NCBI GenBank assembly: GCA_963714425.1
Contig: CAVQOI010000010.1
Location: 124,001-188,000, forward strand
DNA: 64,000 nt
Direction: 5' to 3'
Source of the DNA: DATCYX01 sp963714425
GTDB taxonomy: Bacteria; Chloroflexota; Anaerolineae; Anaerolineales; UBA4823
Positions 48,975 through 57,275 of the stretch are shown in pieces. How positions within the stretch are numbered: position 1 is the first letter of the stretch; every line of letters begins with the position of its first letter. The position numbers and the translations under genes were made by a program. The notes under the pieces were generated by a model, which searched no databases, was not told where the DNA came from, and worked only from the letters and a program-made list of their open reading frames with translations.

Positions 48975-50558
48975 ATGATCTCGCTAATCATCCCGGTAAG
49001 AAATGGTGCAAAAACCATCCAGAATTGCGTGCGCGCCGCTCTCAACCAGCAAGGGTTGGAGGAGGCGCACGAGGTCATCGTTGTGGATGACGGCTCAACG
49101 GATGGCACGGCTGATCTGGTGGAACCGATGGATGTTCTCCTGGTCAGGCAGCCCAGCTTGGGTAAGTCTGCGGCGCGCAATGCTGGCGTCCAACGCGCCT
49201 CAGGGGACATCCTGGCATTTACCGATGCTGATTGCGAGCCAGATCCCCACTGGCTCCAAGTCCTCACCGCACCTTTTCAGAAGGCTGACATCGTAGGCGT
49301 CAAGGGGGCTTACCTTACACGCCAGCGCTCTCTGGTGTCTCGCTTCGTGCAATTAGAACATGAGTCAAAATACGAACGGCTGCGCCGTCAAGGACACATC
49401 GATTTTATCGATACCTATTCTGCAGCCTACAGACGGGACGTTTTCCTGCAAAACCAGGGCTTCGATCCAGCACTGGAGATGAACCAGGACCAGGAGCTCT
49501 CGTTTCGATTAGCTCGCAAAGGGTATTTAATGGTGTTCGCTCCGCAGGCTGTGGTGTACCACCAGCACGTCGAAAGCCTTTGGGCGTATTTCGTACGCAA
49601 GTACCGCATCGGGTACTGGAAAGCTTTCATGCTGCGCTGGTTGCCGGAAAAGACCTTGTCAGATTCCTACACGCTGCCCTCGCAGCGCTGGCAGATTGCC
49701 TTGTTGGGGCTGGCAGCGCTAGCACTCCTGGCGGGTTTTTGGTGGTCACAAGCCTGGGTCGTAATGGCGCTGGCGCTGTTGATGTTTTTCTTTGTAGATC
49801 TAGCCTTTTTCTGGTTGATCAGGCAGCGCGATGCTCCTGTCCTGGTTGTGGCATTACCTATGCTCATACTCAGGGCGAGCGCACAGCTGATCGGGTTGCT
49901 GGCGGGATTTCTCTTCCCTCCGGAGCAGCAGCAGCGTAGCGGCGTCGGATTGACCCTGGGCTCACGTCTTCTCAAACGCAGCATGGATTTAGTAGGATCG
50001 TTTGTGGGTTTGCTGCTCTCCAGCCCGCTGGTGCTCCTGGCTGCTGTGGCGATAAAATTCGAGGACGGAGGGCCAGTCTTCTTTATCCAGGAACGGGCGG
50101 GTGAGAACGGCAGGCCGTTTCGTGTGATCAAGCTGCGCACGATGGCGGTCGGTGCGGAAAATAACGTCAGCGCATTGATAAAGGACAACCCTCTGCGTGG
50201 TCCGGTCTTCAAGTTTCCTAACGACCCGCGTGTTACCCGCGTGGGGCGCTTCTTGCGCCGCTGGAGCCTGGACGAGGCGCCCCAGTTTTGGAACGTCCTG
50301 GTGGGGGAGATGAGCCTCGTAGGGCCAAGGCCTGAAGAAACCTGGGTCGTTGCGGATTATGATGATGATCAGCGCCAGAGGCTTGTGGTCAAGCCCGGCA
50401 TGACCGGCCCGATGCAGGTTAGCGGGCGTGGCGTTTTGGACATGGAGGAGCGTTTACACCTGGAGCTGGATTACATTCGAGCACATTCTCTGGGTGACGA
50501 CCTCTTATACTTGCTGCGCACTATACCCGCGGTGATCCGGGGGAAAGGCGCTTTTTAG
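48975..50558 (+). CDS. GT2 glycosyltransferase fused to initiating phosphoglycosyl transferase
   Basis: 527 residues. Residues 1-230 are a GT2 domain: VIVVDDGSTDG at 34-44, DADCEPD at 84-90 as metal site and MNQDQELSFRLARKG. Three to four hydrophobic segments lie at about 236-320. From about 330 comes a monotopic phosphoglycosyl transferase: LLKRSMDLVGSF as the re-entrant helix, KLRTM, and DEAPQFWNVLVGEMSLVGPRPE at about 434-455 with the catalytic Asp-Glu pair. It would load a sugar-phosphate onto undecaprenyl phosphate and add the next sugar in one protein. The next gene's open frame runs through its stop. Confidence 0.88.
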   Translation: MISLIIPVRNGAKTIQNCVRAALNQQGLEEAHEVIVVDDGSTDGTADLVEPMDVLLVRQPSLGKSAARNAGVQRASGDILAFTDADCEPDPHWLQVLTAPFQKADIVGVKGAYLTRQRSLVSRFVQLEHESKYERLRRQGHIDFIDTYSAAYRRDVFLQNQGFDPALEMNQDQELSFRLARKGYLMVFAPQAVVYHQHVESLWAYFVRKYRIGYWKAFMLRWLPEKTLSDSYTLPSQRWQIALLGLAALALLAGFWWSQAWVVMALALLMFFFVDLAFFWLIRQRDAPVLVVALPMLILRASAQLIGLLAGFLFPPEQQQRSGVGLTLGSRLLKRSMDLVGSFVGLLLSSPLVLLAAVAIKFEDGGPVFFIQERAGENGRPFRVIKLRTMAVGAENNVSALIKDNPLRGPVFKFPNDPRVTRVGRFLRRWSLDEAPQFWNVLVGEMSLVGPRPEETWVVADYDDDQRQRLVVKPGMTGPMQVSGRGVLDMEERLHLELDYIRAHSLGDDLLYLLRTIPAVIRGKGAF

Positions 50559-50560
50559 CC

Positions 50561-51733
50561 ATTATCCCTCGAACCGGTTCACGCTCCTCTTGGGCAGCAT
50601 GGGCGGCTGTCCTTATTCTGCTGAGTTCTGGCATGGTTCTTTATACGCGTCAAGCTCATTTGTCTGGACGAAGCGATGCAAGCGCTCTCCAGACGCCAAC
50701 GCTTAGCTCGCCTCTAGCAATCGTCCCAAGTCTCACCAATATGCTGGTCCCGACCTCTCCGCAGCGGCTGACTCCCCTCACTCCCGTCGTGGTGGTGACA
50801 TCCCAGCCAGTCGAGGCTGCTGCTCTCCAACCTTACTGGAGGGCGGGATTCAGCATCTCGATACCTGCTTCGCCCGCCCTGTGGGCAGAGCGTTTGGGGG
50901 CAGGCTGGTATCTGGACTGGCAAGCCGAAGACAGGGTTGGCGAACCCCCGGAGCATTGGCGCATGGTACGCACAACTCCAAGCGGGTTCAACCCGCCCCT
51001 CGCCCAACTCAAGCCACTGGTCGAAGAGAATCCCGGCCGCGTCTGGATCATAGGCAACGAGCCCGATGTGATCTGGCAGGACAACTTACCCCCAGAAGAT
51101 TATGCCCGTGCGTATGGTCAACTCTATGATACGATTAAAAGTGCCGATCCCACTGCCTTGGTAGCGACCGGCGGCATCTCCCAGGCGACACCGCTGCGCT
51201 TTCAATACCTGGACCGGGTGCTGAAGGAATACCAGAGGATATATGCCACCCCCATGCCAGTCGATTGGTGGACGGTGCATGGCTACGTACTGCGTGAGGA
51301 GCAGAATTCATGGGGCGTGGAAATCCCTCCGGGTATCCAGGCGGAACAGGGGATTTTATACGAGATCAGTGACCACGGACGGATTGATTACTTCGAGAAG
51401 CAGCTACGAGATTTCCGGGGTTGGATGGCTGGCAATGGATACCAGGAAACGCCACTGGCTTTGACTGAGTTTGGTATCCTTATGCCTGCCGACTATGGCT
51501 ACCCGCCGGATGTGGTCGCGGAGTATCTGGGTGAGACATTTCAACTGCTCGATTCCCTGCGTGACGGTACCACCGGTTATCCCGGCGACGATTTTCGCCT
51601 GGTGCAACGCTGGGCGTGGTACAGCCTGGCATCATCGACCTTCGCCGTCGCTAATCTGGCAGACCTCGAAACTGGCTTGCTCACCCCTGCCGGAGATGCA
51701 TTTCGTGCATTTACCCAATCAGTGACGCCATAA
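50561..51733 (+). CDS. Membrane-anchored glycoside-hydrolase-like protein, non-canonical start likely
   Basis: The first ATG in frame is 50,633, but the codons upstream encode SRSSWAAWAAVLILLSSG, an ideal signal-anchor that begins directly after the previous stop. The real start is therefore probably ATT 50,561 or ATC 50,564, or translation re-initiates. The mature part has a P/T-rich linker, then the same barrel as the 45,782 protein: GNEPD at 51,053, ATPLRFQYLDR, and LALTEFGILMP as probable nucleophile region. It is about 120 residues shorter, lacking the C-terminal beta domain. It would act outside the membrane on the exported glycan. Followed three bases later by rfbC. Confidence 0.72.
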   Translation: MIPRTGSRSSWAAWAAVLILLSSGMVLYTRQAHLSGRSDASALQTPTLSSPLAIVPSLTNMLVPTSPQRLTPLTPVVVVTSQPVEAAALQPYWRAGFSISIPASPALWAERLGAGWYLDWQAEDRVGEPPEHWRMVRTTPSGFNPPLAQLKPLVEENPGRVWIIGNEPDVIWQDNLPPEDYARAYGQLYDTIKSADPTALVATGGISQATPLRFQYLDRVLKEYQRIYATPMPVDWWTVHGYVLREEQNSWGVEIPPGIQAEQGILYEISDHGRIDYFEKQLRDFRGWMAGNGYQETPLALTEFGILMPADYGYPPDVVAEYLGETFQLLDSLRDGTTGYPGDDFRLVQRWAWYSLASSTFAVANLADLETGLLTPAGDAFRAFTQSVTP

Positions 51734-51735
51734 TC

Positions 51736-52284
51736 ATGGAATTCATTCACACTTCGATCCCTGGCGTGCTTTTGATCGAACCGAGAGTATTTGGCGATGA
51801 GCGTGGATTCTTTGTGGAGACTTATCGCCACCAGTTATTCAGCGATGAAGGCGTATCGGAGCAGTTCGTCCAGGATAACCACTCTGGTTCAAGGCAGGGC
51901 ATCCTGCGCGGCCTGCATTACCAGATCCGGCAGCCGCAGGGGAAGCTGGTCCGTGTGATCGCTGGGGAAGTATTCGACGTGATCGTGGACCTGCGCCGTA
52001 GCTCGCCAGCCTTTGGCAGTTGGGATGGCATCCATCTCTCGTCAGAAAATAAACGACAGCTATGGATACCTCCCGGTTTGGCGCATGGCTTTTACGTGCT
52101 CAGCCAATGGGCAGAGGTAGTGTACAAGGTAACAGATTATTACGCTCCAGAATGGGAGCGCACACTCTTGTGGAATGATCCGGAGCTGGATATCGCCTGG
52201 CCATTGGTCAATGGACAGCAACCCAACCTCTCGACCAAAGATGCCCAGGGGAAGCTCTTGCGCGAAGCGGAAGTATTCGACTAA
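51736..52284 (+). CDS. rfbC: dTDP-4-dehydrorhamnose 3,5-epimerase
   Basis: 182 residues. Catalytic base His61 in LRGLHYQ at 58-63, then PPGLAHGFYVLS near 116-127 and VYKVTDYY, the cupin-fold landmarks. It converts dTDP-4-keto-6-deoxyglucose to dTDP-4-keto-L-rhamnose. First of four clustered dTDP-rhamnose genes, in the order C-B-A-D. Assignment is secure. Confidence 0.95.
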   Translation: MEFIHTSIPGVLLIEPRVFGDERGFFVETYRHQLFSDEGVSEQFVQDNHSGSRQGILRGLHYQIRQPQGKLVRVIAGEVFDVIVDLRRSSPAFGSWDGIHLSSENKRQLWIPPGLAHGFYVLSQWAEVVYKVTDYYAPEWERTLLWNDPELDIAWPLVNGQQPNLSTKDAQGKLLREAEVFD

Positions 52285-52311
52285 CTCAGAGCGGTGAATG
52301 AGGAATCCTTT

Positions 52312-53397
52312 ATGAAAAATGTCCTGGTGACTGGCGGGGCTGGGTTTATCGGTTCGAATTTTGTCCGCTATTTGCTGCGGGTTGAGCCGGGCGTGCACAT
52401 TGTCAATCTGGACGCGCTTACTTACGCCGGCAGCCTGGAAAACCTGAAGCAATTGCCTGACCCCAAGCGTCACACATTCGTGCAGGGAGATGTTTGCGAC
52501 CGTTCTCTGTTGGATGGGCTGCTGAGGCACCATCGTGTAGATACCATTGTTCACTTTGCTGCCGAATCGCACGTCGATCGCTCAATCCTGGGACCGGCAC
52601 AGTTTGTCCAGACCAATGTGGTTGGTACGTTCACTCTGCTGGAGGCGGCGCGCCAGCACTGGCTCGAGGAGGCAGCTCTACCGAGGGACGCAATCCGGTT
52701 CCATCATGTCTCCACTGACGAGGTCTTCGGCGCGCTTGCGCTGGACGAGCCTGCCTGGGATGAGTCCACGCCATACGATCCGCATTCCCCCTATTCGGCT
52801 ACCAAGGCTGGCAGCGACCATCTGGTGCGCGCTTACCACCACACATACGGCTTGCCAGTCACGCTAACCAATTGCTCCAATAACTACGGGCCGTACCAGT
52901 TCCCCGAGAAATTAATCCCGTTGATGATCTTGAATGCCCTGGACGGTCGTCCGCTGCCTGTATACGGTGATGGCGGGCAGGTCCGAGATTGGCTGTACGT
53001 CGAAGACCACTGCGAAGCGATCTGGGTTGTCCTGCGCAAGGGTGCGATCGGCGGGACGTACAACATCGGCGGCGGCAACCAGCCCACCAATCTGAGCGTG
53101 GTGAAAACACTTTGCGATATCCTCGACGAACGCCTGCCAAACTCGCCCCACGCACCCCATTGGAAGCTGGTGCAGTACGTGACCGACCGCCCCGGTCACG
53201 ACCGCCGCTACGCTATGGATAGCACCCGGATAAGTCATGAGCTGGGATGGAAGCCGCGTCGCTCGCTTGCCAGCGGCTTGCTGGAGACCGTTGAGTGGTA
53301 TTTGGGCCACCCGGATTGGATCGAGGCTATCCGCAGCCAGCATGATTTTCAAGGCTGGTTAAAGCGCAATTATACACAACGAGGTGAATCGGAATGA
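52312..53397 (+). CDS. rfbB: dTDP-glucose 4,6-dehydratase
   Basis: 361 residues from ATG 52,312 (AGGA at 52,301; the in-frame GTG at 52,294 adds only six residues). NAD loop TGGAGFIGS at 7-15, STDEVFG at 134-140 with the active-site Asp/Glu, and YSATK at 161-165. It makes dTDP-4-keto-6-deoxyglucose. Its stop overlaps the ATG of rfbA (ATGA). Confidence 0.95.
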   Translation: MKNVLVTGGAGFIGSNFVRYLLRVEPGVHIVNLDALTYAGSLENLKQLPDPKRHTFVQGDVCDRSLLDGLLRHHRVDTIVHFAAESHVDRSILGPAQFVQTNVVGTFTLLEAARQHWLEEAALPRDAIRFHHVSTDEVFGALALDEPAWDESTPYDPHSPYSATKAGSDHLVRAYHHTYGLPVTLTNCSNNYGPYQFPEKLIPLMILNALDGRPLPVYGDGGQVRDWLYVEDHCEAIWVVLRKGAIGGTYNIGGGNQPTNLSVVKTLCDILDERLPNSPHAPHWKLVQYVTDRPGHDRRYAMDSTRISHELGWKPRRSLASGLLETVEWYLGHPDWIEAIRSQHDFQGWLKRNYTQRGESE

Positions 53398-54281
53398 AAG
53401 GAATCATCCTGGCTGGAGGGCGCGGTACGCGCTTATACCCGCTCACGATTGGATTGAGCAAGCAGTTGTTGCCAGTATACGACAAGCCCATGATCTATTA
53501 CCCGCTATCGATGCTCATGCTGGCCGGCATCCGCGAGATCCTGGTGATAAGTACTCCCGAAGCCCTGCCGGCCTTTAAGGCGCTGCTGCGCGATGGAAAC
53601 CAGTGGGGTCTGCGCTTCTCCTATGCCGAGCAGCCAGAGCCGCGCGGCCTGGCAGACGCCTTCCTGGTGAAGCGCGGCTTTACTGCTGGTGAGCCGGTTT
53701 GCTTGATCTTAGGGGACAACATTTTCTTCGGGCAGGGGTTGCCTGCCAAGCTCAGGGCAGCTGCACAGCTGACAAGGGGCGCATTGATCTTCGCTTATCC
53801 GGTGCGCGACCCCCAGCGCTACGGCGTGGTTGCCTTCGACGAGCAAGGCCGGGCACTGAGCATTGAGGAGAAACCTGCCAATCCCAAATCGCAATTCGCA
53901 GTTCCCGGGCTGTACTTCTATGATCATGAGGTGGAGGAAATAGCCGCCAACCTTAAGCCCTCGCAGCGCGGTGAGTTGGAGATCACCGACCTGAACCATA
54001 TTTACCTGGACCGCGGCCAGCTACGGGTAGAGCAGATGGGACGAGGCATAGCATGGTTGGATGCTGGTACGCACGAATCCCTGTTGCAGGCAGCTAATTT
54101 CGTCCAGGCAGTGGAAGAGCGGCAGGGGATGAGAATCTCCTGCCCTGAAGAGATTGCCTTCCGCATGGGATATATTGGGGCAGACGACCTTCGCCATCAG
54201 GCCAAGACGATGGACAACAACGAATATGGGATGTATCTTTTACGGTTGGTGGACGACGACATCCCTTTCCACTTGCGATAG
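53394..54281 (+). CDS. rfbA: Glucose-1-phosphate thymidylyltransferase
   Basis: 295 residues. dTTP loop AGGRGTRLYP at 7-16, SKQLLPVYDKPMIYYPLS near 22-39, LGDNIFFG near 105-112 and IAWLDAGTH near 220. Makes dTDP-glucose. ATG overlaps the rfbB stop by 4 nt and rfbD follows after 2 nt. Confidence 0.95.
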   Translation: MKGIILAGGRGTRLYPLTIGLSKQLLPVYDKPMIYYPLSMLMLAGIREILVISTPEALPAFKALLRDGNQWGLRFSYAEQPEPRGLADAFLVKRGFTAGEPVCLILGDNIFFGQGLPAKLRAAAQLTRGALIFAYPVRDPQRYGVVAFDEQGRALSIEEKPANPKSQFAVPGLYFYDHEVEEIAANLKPSQRGELEITDLNHIYLDRGQLRVEQMGRGIAWLDAGTHESLLQAANFVQAVEERQGMRISCPEEIAFRMGYIGADDLRHQAKTMDNNEYGMYLLRLVDDDIPFHLR

Positions 54282-54283
54282 CC

Positions 54284-55165
54284 ATGCGAATTTTACTACT
54301 CGGGAGCAATGGGCAGCTAGGCTGGGAGTTGCAGCGGGCACTGGCGCCACTGGGAGAGGAGATCACGCTGGATTTCCCCGAGCTCGACCTGGCGCAGGTG
54401 GATGCAACCCGCCAAGCCGTGCGCCAGGCGAAACCCCAGGTGATTGTCAATGCAAGCGCTTATACTGCCGTAGACCAGGCTGAGAGTGAACAAAGCCTTG
54501 CATATGCAATCAATGGCCGAGCTCCGGGTGTGCTGGCGGAGGAGGCAAGAACGCTGGGCGCGGCGCTGGTGCACTTTTCCACTGATTATGTCTTCGACGG
54601 CAGTAAGGGTAGCCTCTACGTGGAAACTGACCCCCCCCACCCGCTGAACGTGTACGGGGCGAGCAAGCTGGCTGGCGAGAGGGAGATTGTTGAGGCAGGA
54701 GGGGCTTACCTGATCCTGCGCACCAGCTGGGTGTACAGCCTGCGCAGGGATAGCTTTGTGACCAAAGTCTTGCAGTGGTCGCGCGAAAATACCAGCCTGC
54801 GGGTGGTCGCTGACCAGATTGGCAGCCCGACCTGGGCGCGTATGCTGGCGGAAGTTACTGCTCAGCTCCTGGCGGTGGCAGGCTCCAATCCCCTTGAATG
54901 GATGGACGAAAGGAAAGGGCTGTACCATCTTGCTGGGAGCGGTGCTGCCAGCCGGCTGGAATGGGCCCAGGCTATTTTGCGGCTGGATCCTTGCCAGGAA
55001 GAGCAAGTTGTAGACCAGGTGTCCCCAGCTCGCACTGCAGATTTTCCGACTAAAGCCCAGCGCCCCCTATTTTCCGCCTTGAATTGCGACCACTTTACAG
55101 AGGTATTTGCTTTGCGTTTGCCGCATTGGGAAGATGCCCTCAGGATGGCGATGGAGAAAGACTGA
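54284..55165 (+). CDS. rfbD: dTDP-4-dehydrorhamnose reductase
   Basis: 293 residues. NAD(P)H loop GSNGQLG at 7-13, NASAYTAVDQAE near 56-67, FSTDYVFDG near 98-106 and YGASKLAGE near 122-130 with the catalytic Y-K pair. Last step of dTDP-L-rhamnose synthesis. The stop shares one base with the ATG of the next gene. Confidence 0.93.
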   Translation: MRILLLGSNGQLGWELQRALAPLGEEITLDFPELDLAQVDATRQAVRQAKPQVIVNASAYTAVDQAESEQSLAYAINGRAPGVLAEEARTLGAALVHFSTDYVFDGSKGSLYVETDPPHPLNVYGASKLAGEREIVEAGGAYLILRTSWVYSLRRDSFVTKVLQWSRENTSLRVVADQIGSPTWARMLAEVTAQLLAVAGSNPLEWMDERKGLYHLAGSGAASRLEWAQAILRLDPCQEEQVVDQVSPARTADFPTKAQRPLFSALNCDHFTEVFALRLPHWEDALRMAMEKD

Positions 55166-56022
55166 TGAGTGCCCAAGAAACGACCCGTGCCGGAATAAAA
55201 CCTATGCCTGTATATGATAGCGCTTATCACAGCCACCCTGCGCTGGCTGAACTGCGCGCGCTGCTCTCTTATCGGCATCTGATTCTCCAATTAGTGCGAC
55301 GCGATATCCTGACGCGTTACAAGCGCTCCGTATTGGGTATCGCCTGGACGCTGCTCAACCCACTGGGTATGATGATCGTCCTGACTCTGGCTTTCTCGCA
55401 CATTTTCCGCTTTGACACCCAGATCAATTATTCGGTCTTCGTGCTCAGCGGGTTGCTGTCCTGGACATTCTTCTCCCAGACGACAACTGCCGCGATGGTA
55501 AACCTGGTTTGGGGAGGCGGGTTACTCAACCGTATCTACATCCCCAGGACGTCATTTGCCGTGGCAGCCATTGGCACTGGGCTTATTAATACGATCTTCT
55601 CTATCGTGCCCTTGCTTCTGGTGATGATCTTCACAGGCGCACCCCTGAGAGCCTCTCTCCTCTTCCTCCCTGTGCCAATGCTGCTGCTGGCGCTCTTCTC
55701 ACTCGGGCTCGGGCTTTTGATCTCAACGCTAGCGGTTTATTTTCCGGATGTCGCCGAGATGTACCAGATCTTATTGATGGCGTGGATGTACCTGACGCCC
55801 ATCATCTATCCGGAAGAGATCTTGCCAGAAGCCATGTACACCTGGATTGCCAGGTTAAACCCAATGTTTCACCTTGTCAAACTGTATCGCTTGCCCATCC
55901 TGCAGGGTCGTTTACCCACCCCAGAAGAAATGCTCTGGCCTGTGCTTCTTGGAGTAGTCATGTTTGCGGTGGGGTGGTGGATCTTTTGTGTAAAATCCGA
56001 TGAATTTGCGTACCGGATCTGA
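55165..56022 (+). CDS. ABC-2 type polysaccharide export permease (Wzm-like)
   Basis: 285 residues. Six membrane helices preceded by the amphipathic segment LIRDILTRYKRSVLG-like (here LVRRDILTRYKRSVLG), then AWTLLNPLGMM, the fingerprint of Wzm/KpsM polysaccharide exporters. YFPDVAEMYQILLMAWMYLTPI lies near the end. It exports a lipid-linked glycan with the ATPase that follows, whose ATG lies 23 nt inside this gene. Confidence 0.9.
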   Translation: MSAQETTRAGIKPMPVYDSAYHSHPALAELRALLSYRHLILQLVRRDILTRYKRSVLGIAWTLLNPLGMMIVLTLAFSHIFRFDTQINYSVFVLSGLLSWTFFSQTTTAAMVNLVWGGGLLNRIYIPRTSFAVAAIGTGLINTIFSIVPLLLVMIFTGAPLRASLLFLPVPMLLLALFSLGLGLLISTLAVYFPDVAEMYQILLMAWMYLTPIIYPEEILPEAMYTWIARLNPMFHLVKLYRLPILQGRLPTPEEMLWPVLLGVVMFAVGWWIFCVKSDEFAYRI

Positions 56023-57274
56023 CATTAAGAATAACATCGCCAACAATCTGCCCGAAGCTCACGATTTAATTCGTATCGAGAACGCCTCGGTCCGTTACCG
56101 CGTCCCACACGAGCGCATCGGAACATTTAAAGAGTATATGATCCGATGGATGCAGGGGAAGGTTAAGTTTCGTAATTTTTGGGCGCTCAATGACATCAGC
56201 CTGGATGTGGGCAAAGGCGAGATTTTTGGCATAATCGGACAAAATGGGGCTGGCAAGAGCACCCTGCTAAAGCTGGTCGCCAAAGTGCTTAAGCCCACAA
56301 ATGGCAGGGTGCGGGTTCGCGGACGGGTGGCGCCCTTGCTTGAGCTTGGCGCTGGCTTTCATCCCGAGCTCACCGGTCGCGAGAATGTATATCTCAATGG
56401 GGCAATGTTGGGTTTGACACGCCAGGAAATGGATGAGCGCTTCGAGCGGATTGTCAACTTTGCTGAGCTGTGGAATTTCATCGACGCGCCGTTACGCAGC
56501 TACTCGTCAGGTATGTGGGCGCGCCTGGGCTTTGCGGTCGCAACCGATGTGGACCCAGATATCCTGATCGTGGACGAGATTTTGTCGGTGGGCGATACAG
56601 CTTTTCAGCGTAAAAGCGCTGAGCGTATTGACGCATTTCGCGAGCGTGGTGTCACGATTCTTCTGGTTTCCCATAATATGAGCATGATTGAAAATATGTG
56701 CCAGCGGGCAGCGCTCCTGGATCAAGGCAGGCTAGTTACCTTGGGGGCGACAAAAGCTGTGGTGGATGCTTATCTCGGACGAGTACGAGAAGGTGAGACA
56801 GAGCGGCTGTCAAACGTCGAGGCGGCGGCTCCTGCACAACGCTGGGGCAGCCGTAAGATTGAGATTACCCGCGTCCGCATTCTCGACGAGAACCAACAGG
56901 TCAAGGCTGTTTTTTCAACAAATCAAAAGCTTCTCCTGGAAATCGAGTTCATGGCTCACGAAGCTGTGGATTCGCCAATCTTCGGGGTTGCACTTCACCG
57001 CCAGGATGGCGTGCACATTGCCGGGCCAAACACGGCATTTTCAAAATTTGATCTTGAGCGCGTGGAAGGTCCTGGAAAGATCACCTATATCATTCCCGCG
57101 CTACCGTTCTTGGAGGGACAATACAGGTTTTCGGTGGCGACGACTAACCATGACGACACCGAGATGTTTGACTACCACGACCGGGTATACCGTTTCCAGA
57201 TCGACAATCGCGGCAGTGAGGTCGCTGAACGCTATGGCTTGATGGTCTTGAATGGCGAGTGGAAATTGGGGTGA
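56000..57274 (+). CDS. ABC polysaccharide export ATPase with Wzt C-terminal glycan-binding domain
   Basis: 424 residues. Walker A GQNGAGKST at 80-88, RSYSSGMWARLGFAVA signature region near 166-181, Walker B ILIVDE near 187-192, and LVSHN (H-loop). Residues about 260-424 are the beta-sandwich Wzt_C domain that in characterised O-antigen systems binds the modified chain end. The presence of that domain means chain length or capping is checked before export, fitting the methyltransferases and sulfotransferases as cap makers. Followed after 1 nt by the large GT. Confidence 0.92.
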   Translation: MNLRTGSDIKNNIANNLPEAHDLIRIENASVRYRVPHERIGTFKEYMIRWMQGKVKFRNFWALNDISLDVGKGEIFGIIGQNGAGKSTLLKLVAKVLKPTNGRVRVRGRVAPLLELGAGFHPELTGRENVYLNGAMLGLTRQEMDERFERIVNFAELWNFIDAPLRSYSSGMWARLGFAVATDVDPDILIVDEILSVGDTAFQRKSAERIDAFRERGVTILLVSHNMSMIENMCQRAALLDQGRLVTLGATKAVVDAYLGRVREGETERLSNVEAAAPAQRWGSRKIEITRVRILDENQQVKAVFSTNQKLLLEIEFMAHEAVDSPIFGVALHRQDGVHIAGPNTAFSKFDLERVEGPGKITYIIPALPFLEGQYRFSVATTNHDDTEMFDYHDRVYRFQIDNRGSEVAERYGLMVLNGEWKLG

Positions 57275-57275
57275 G

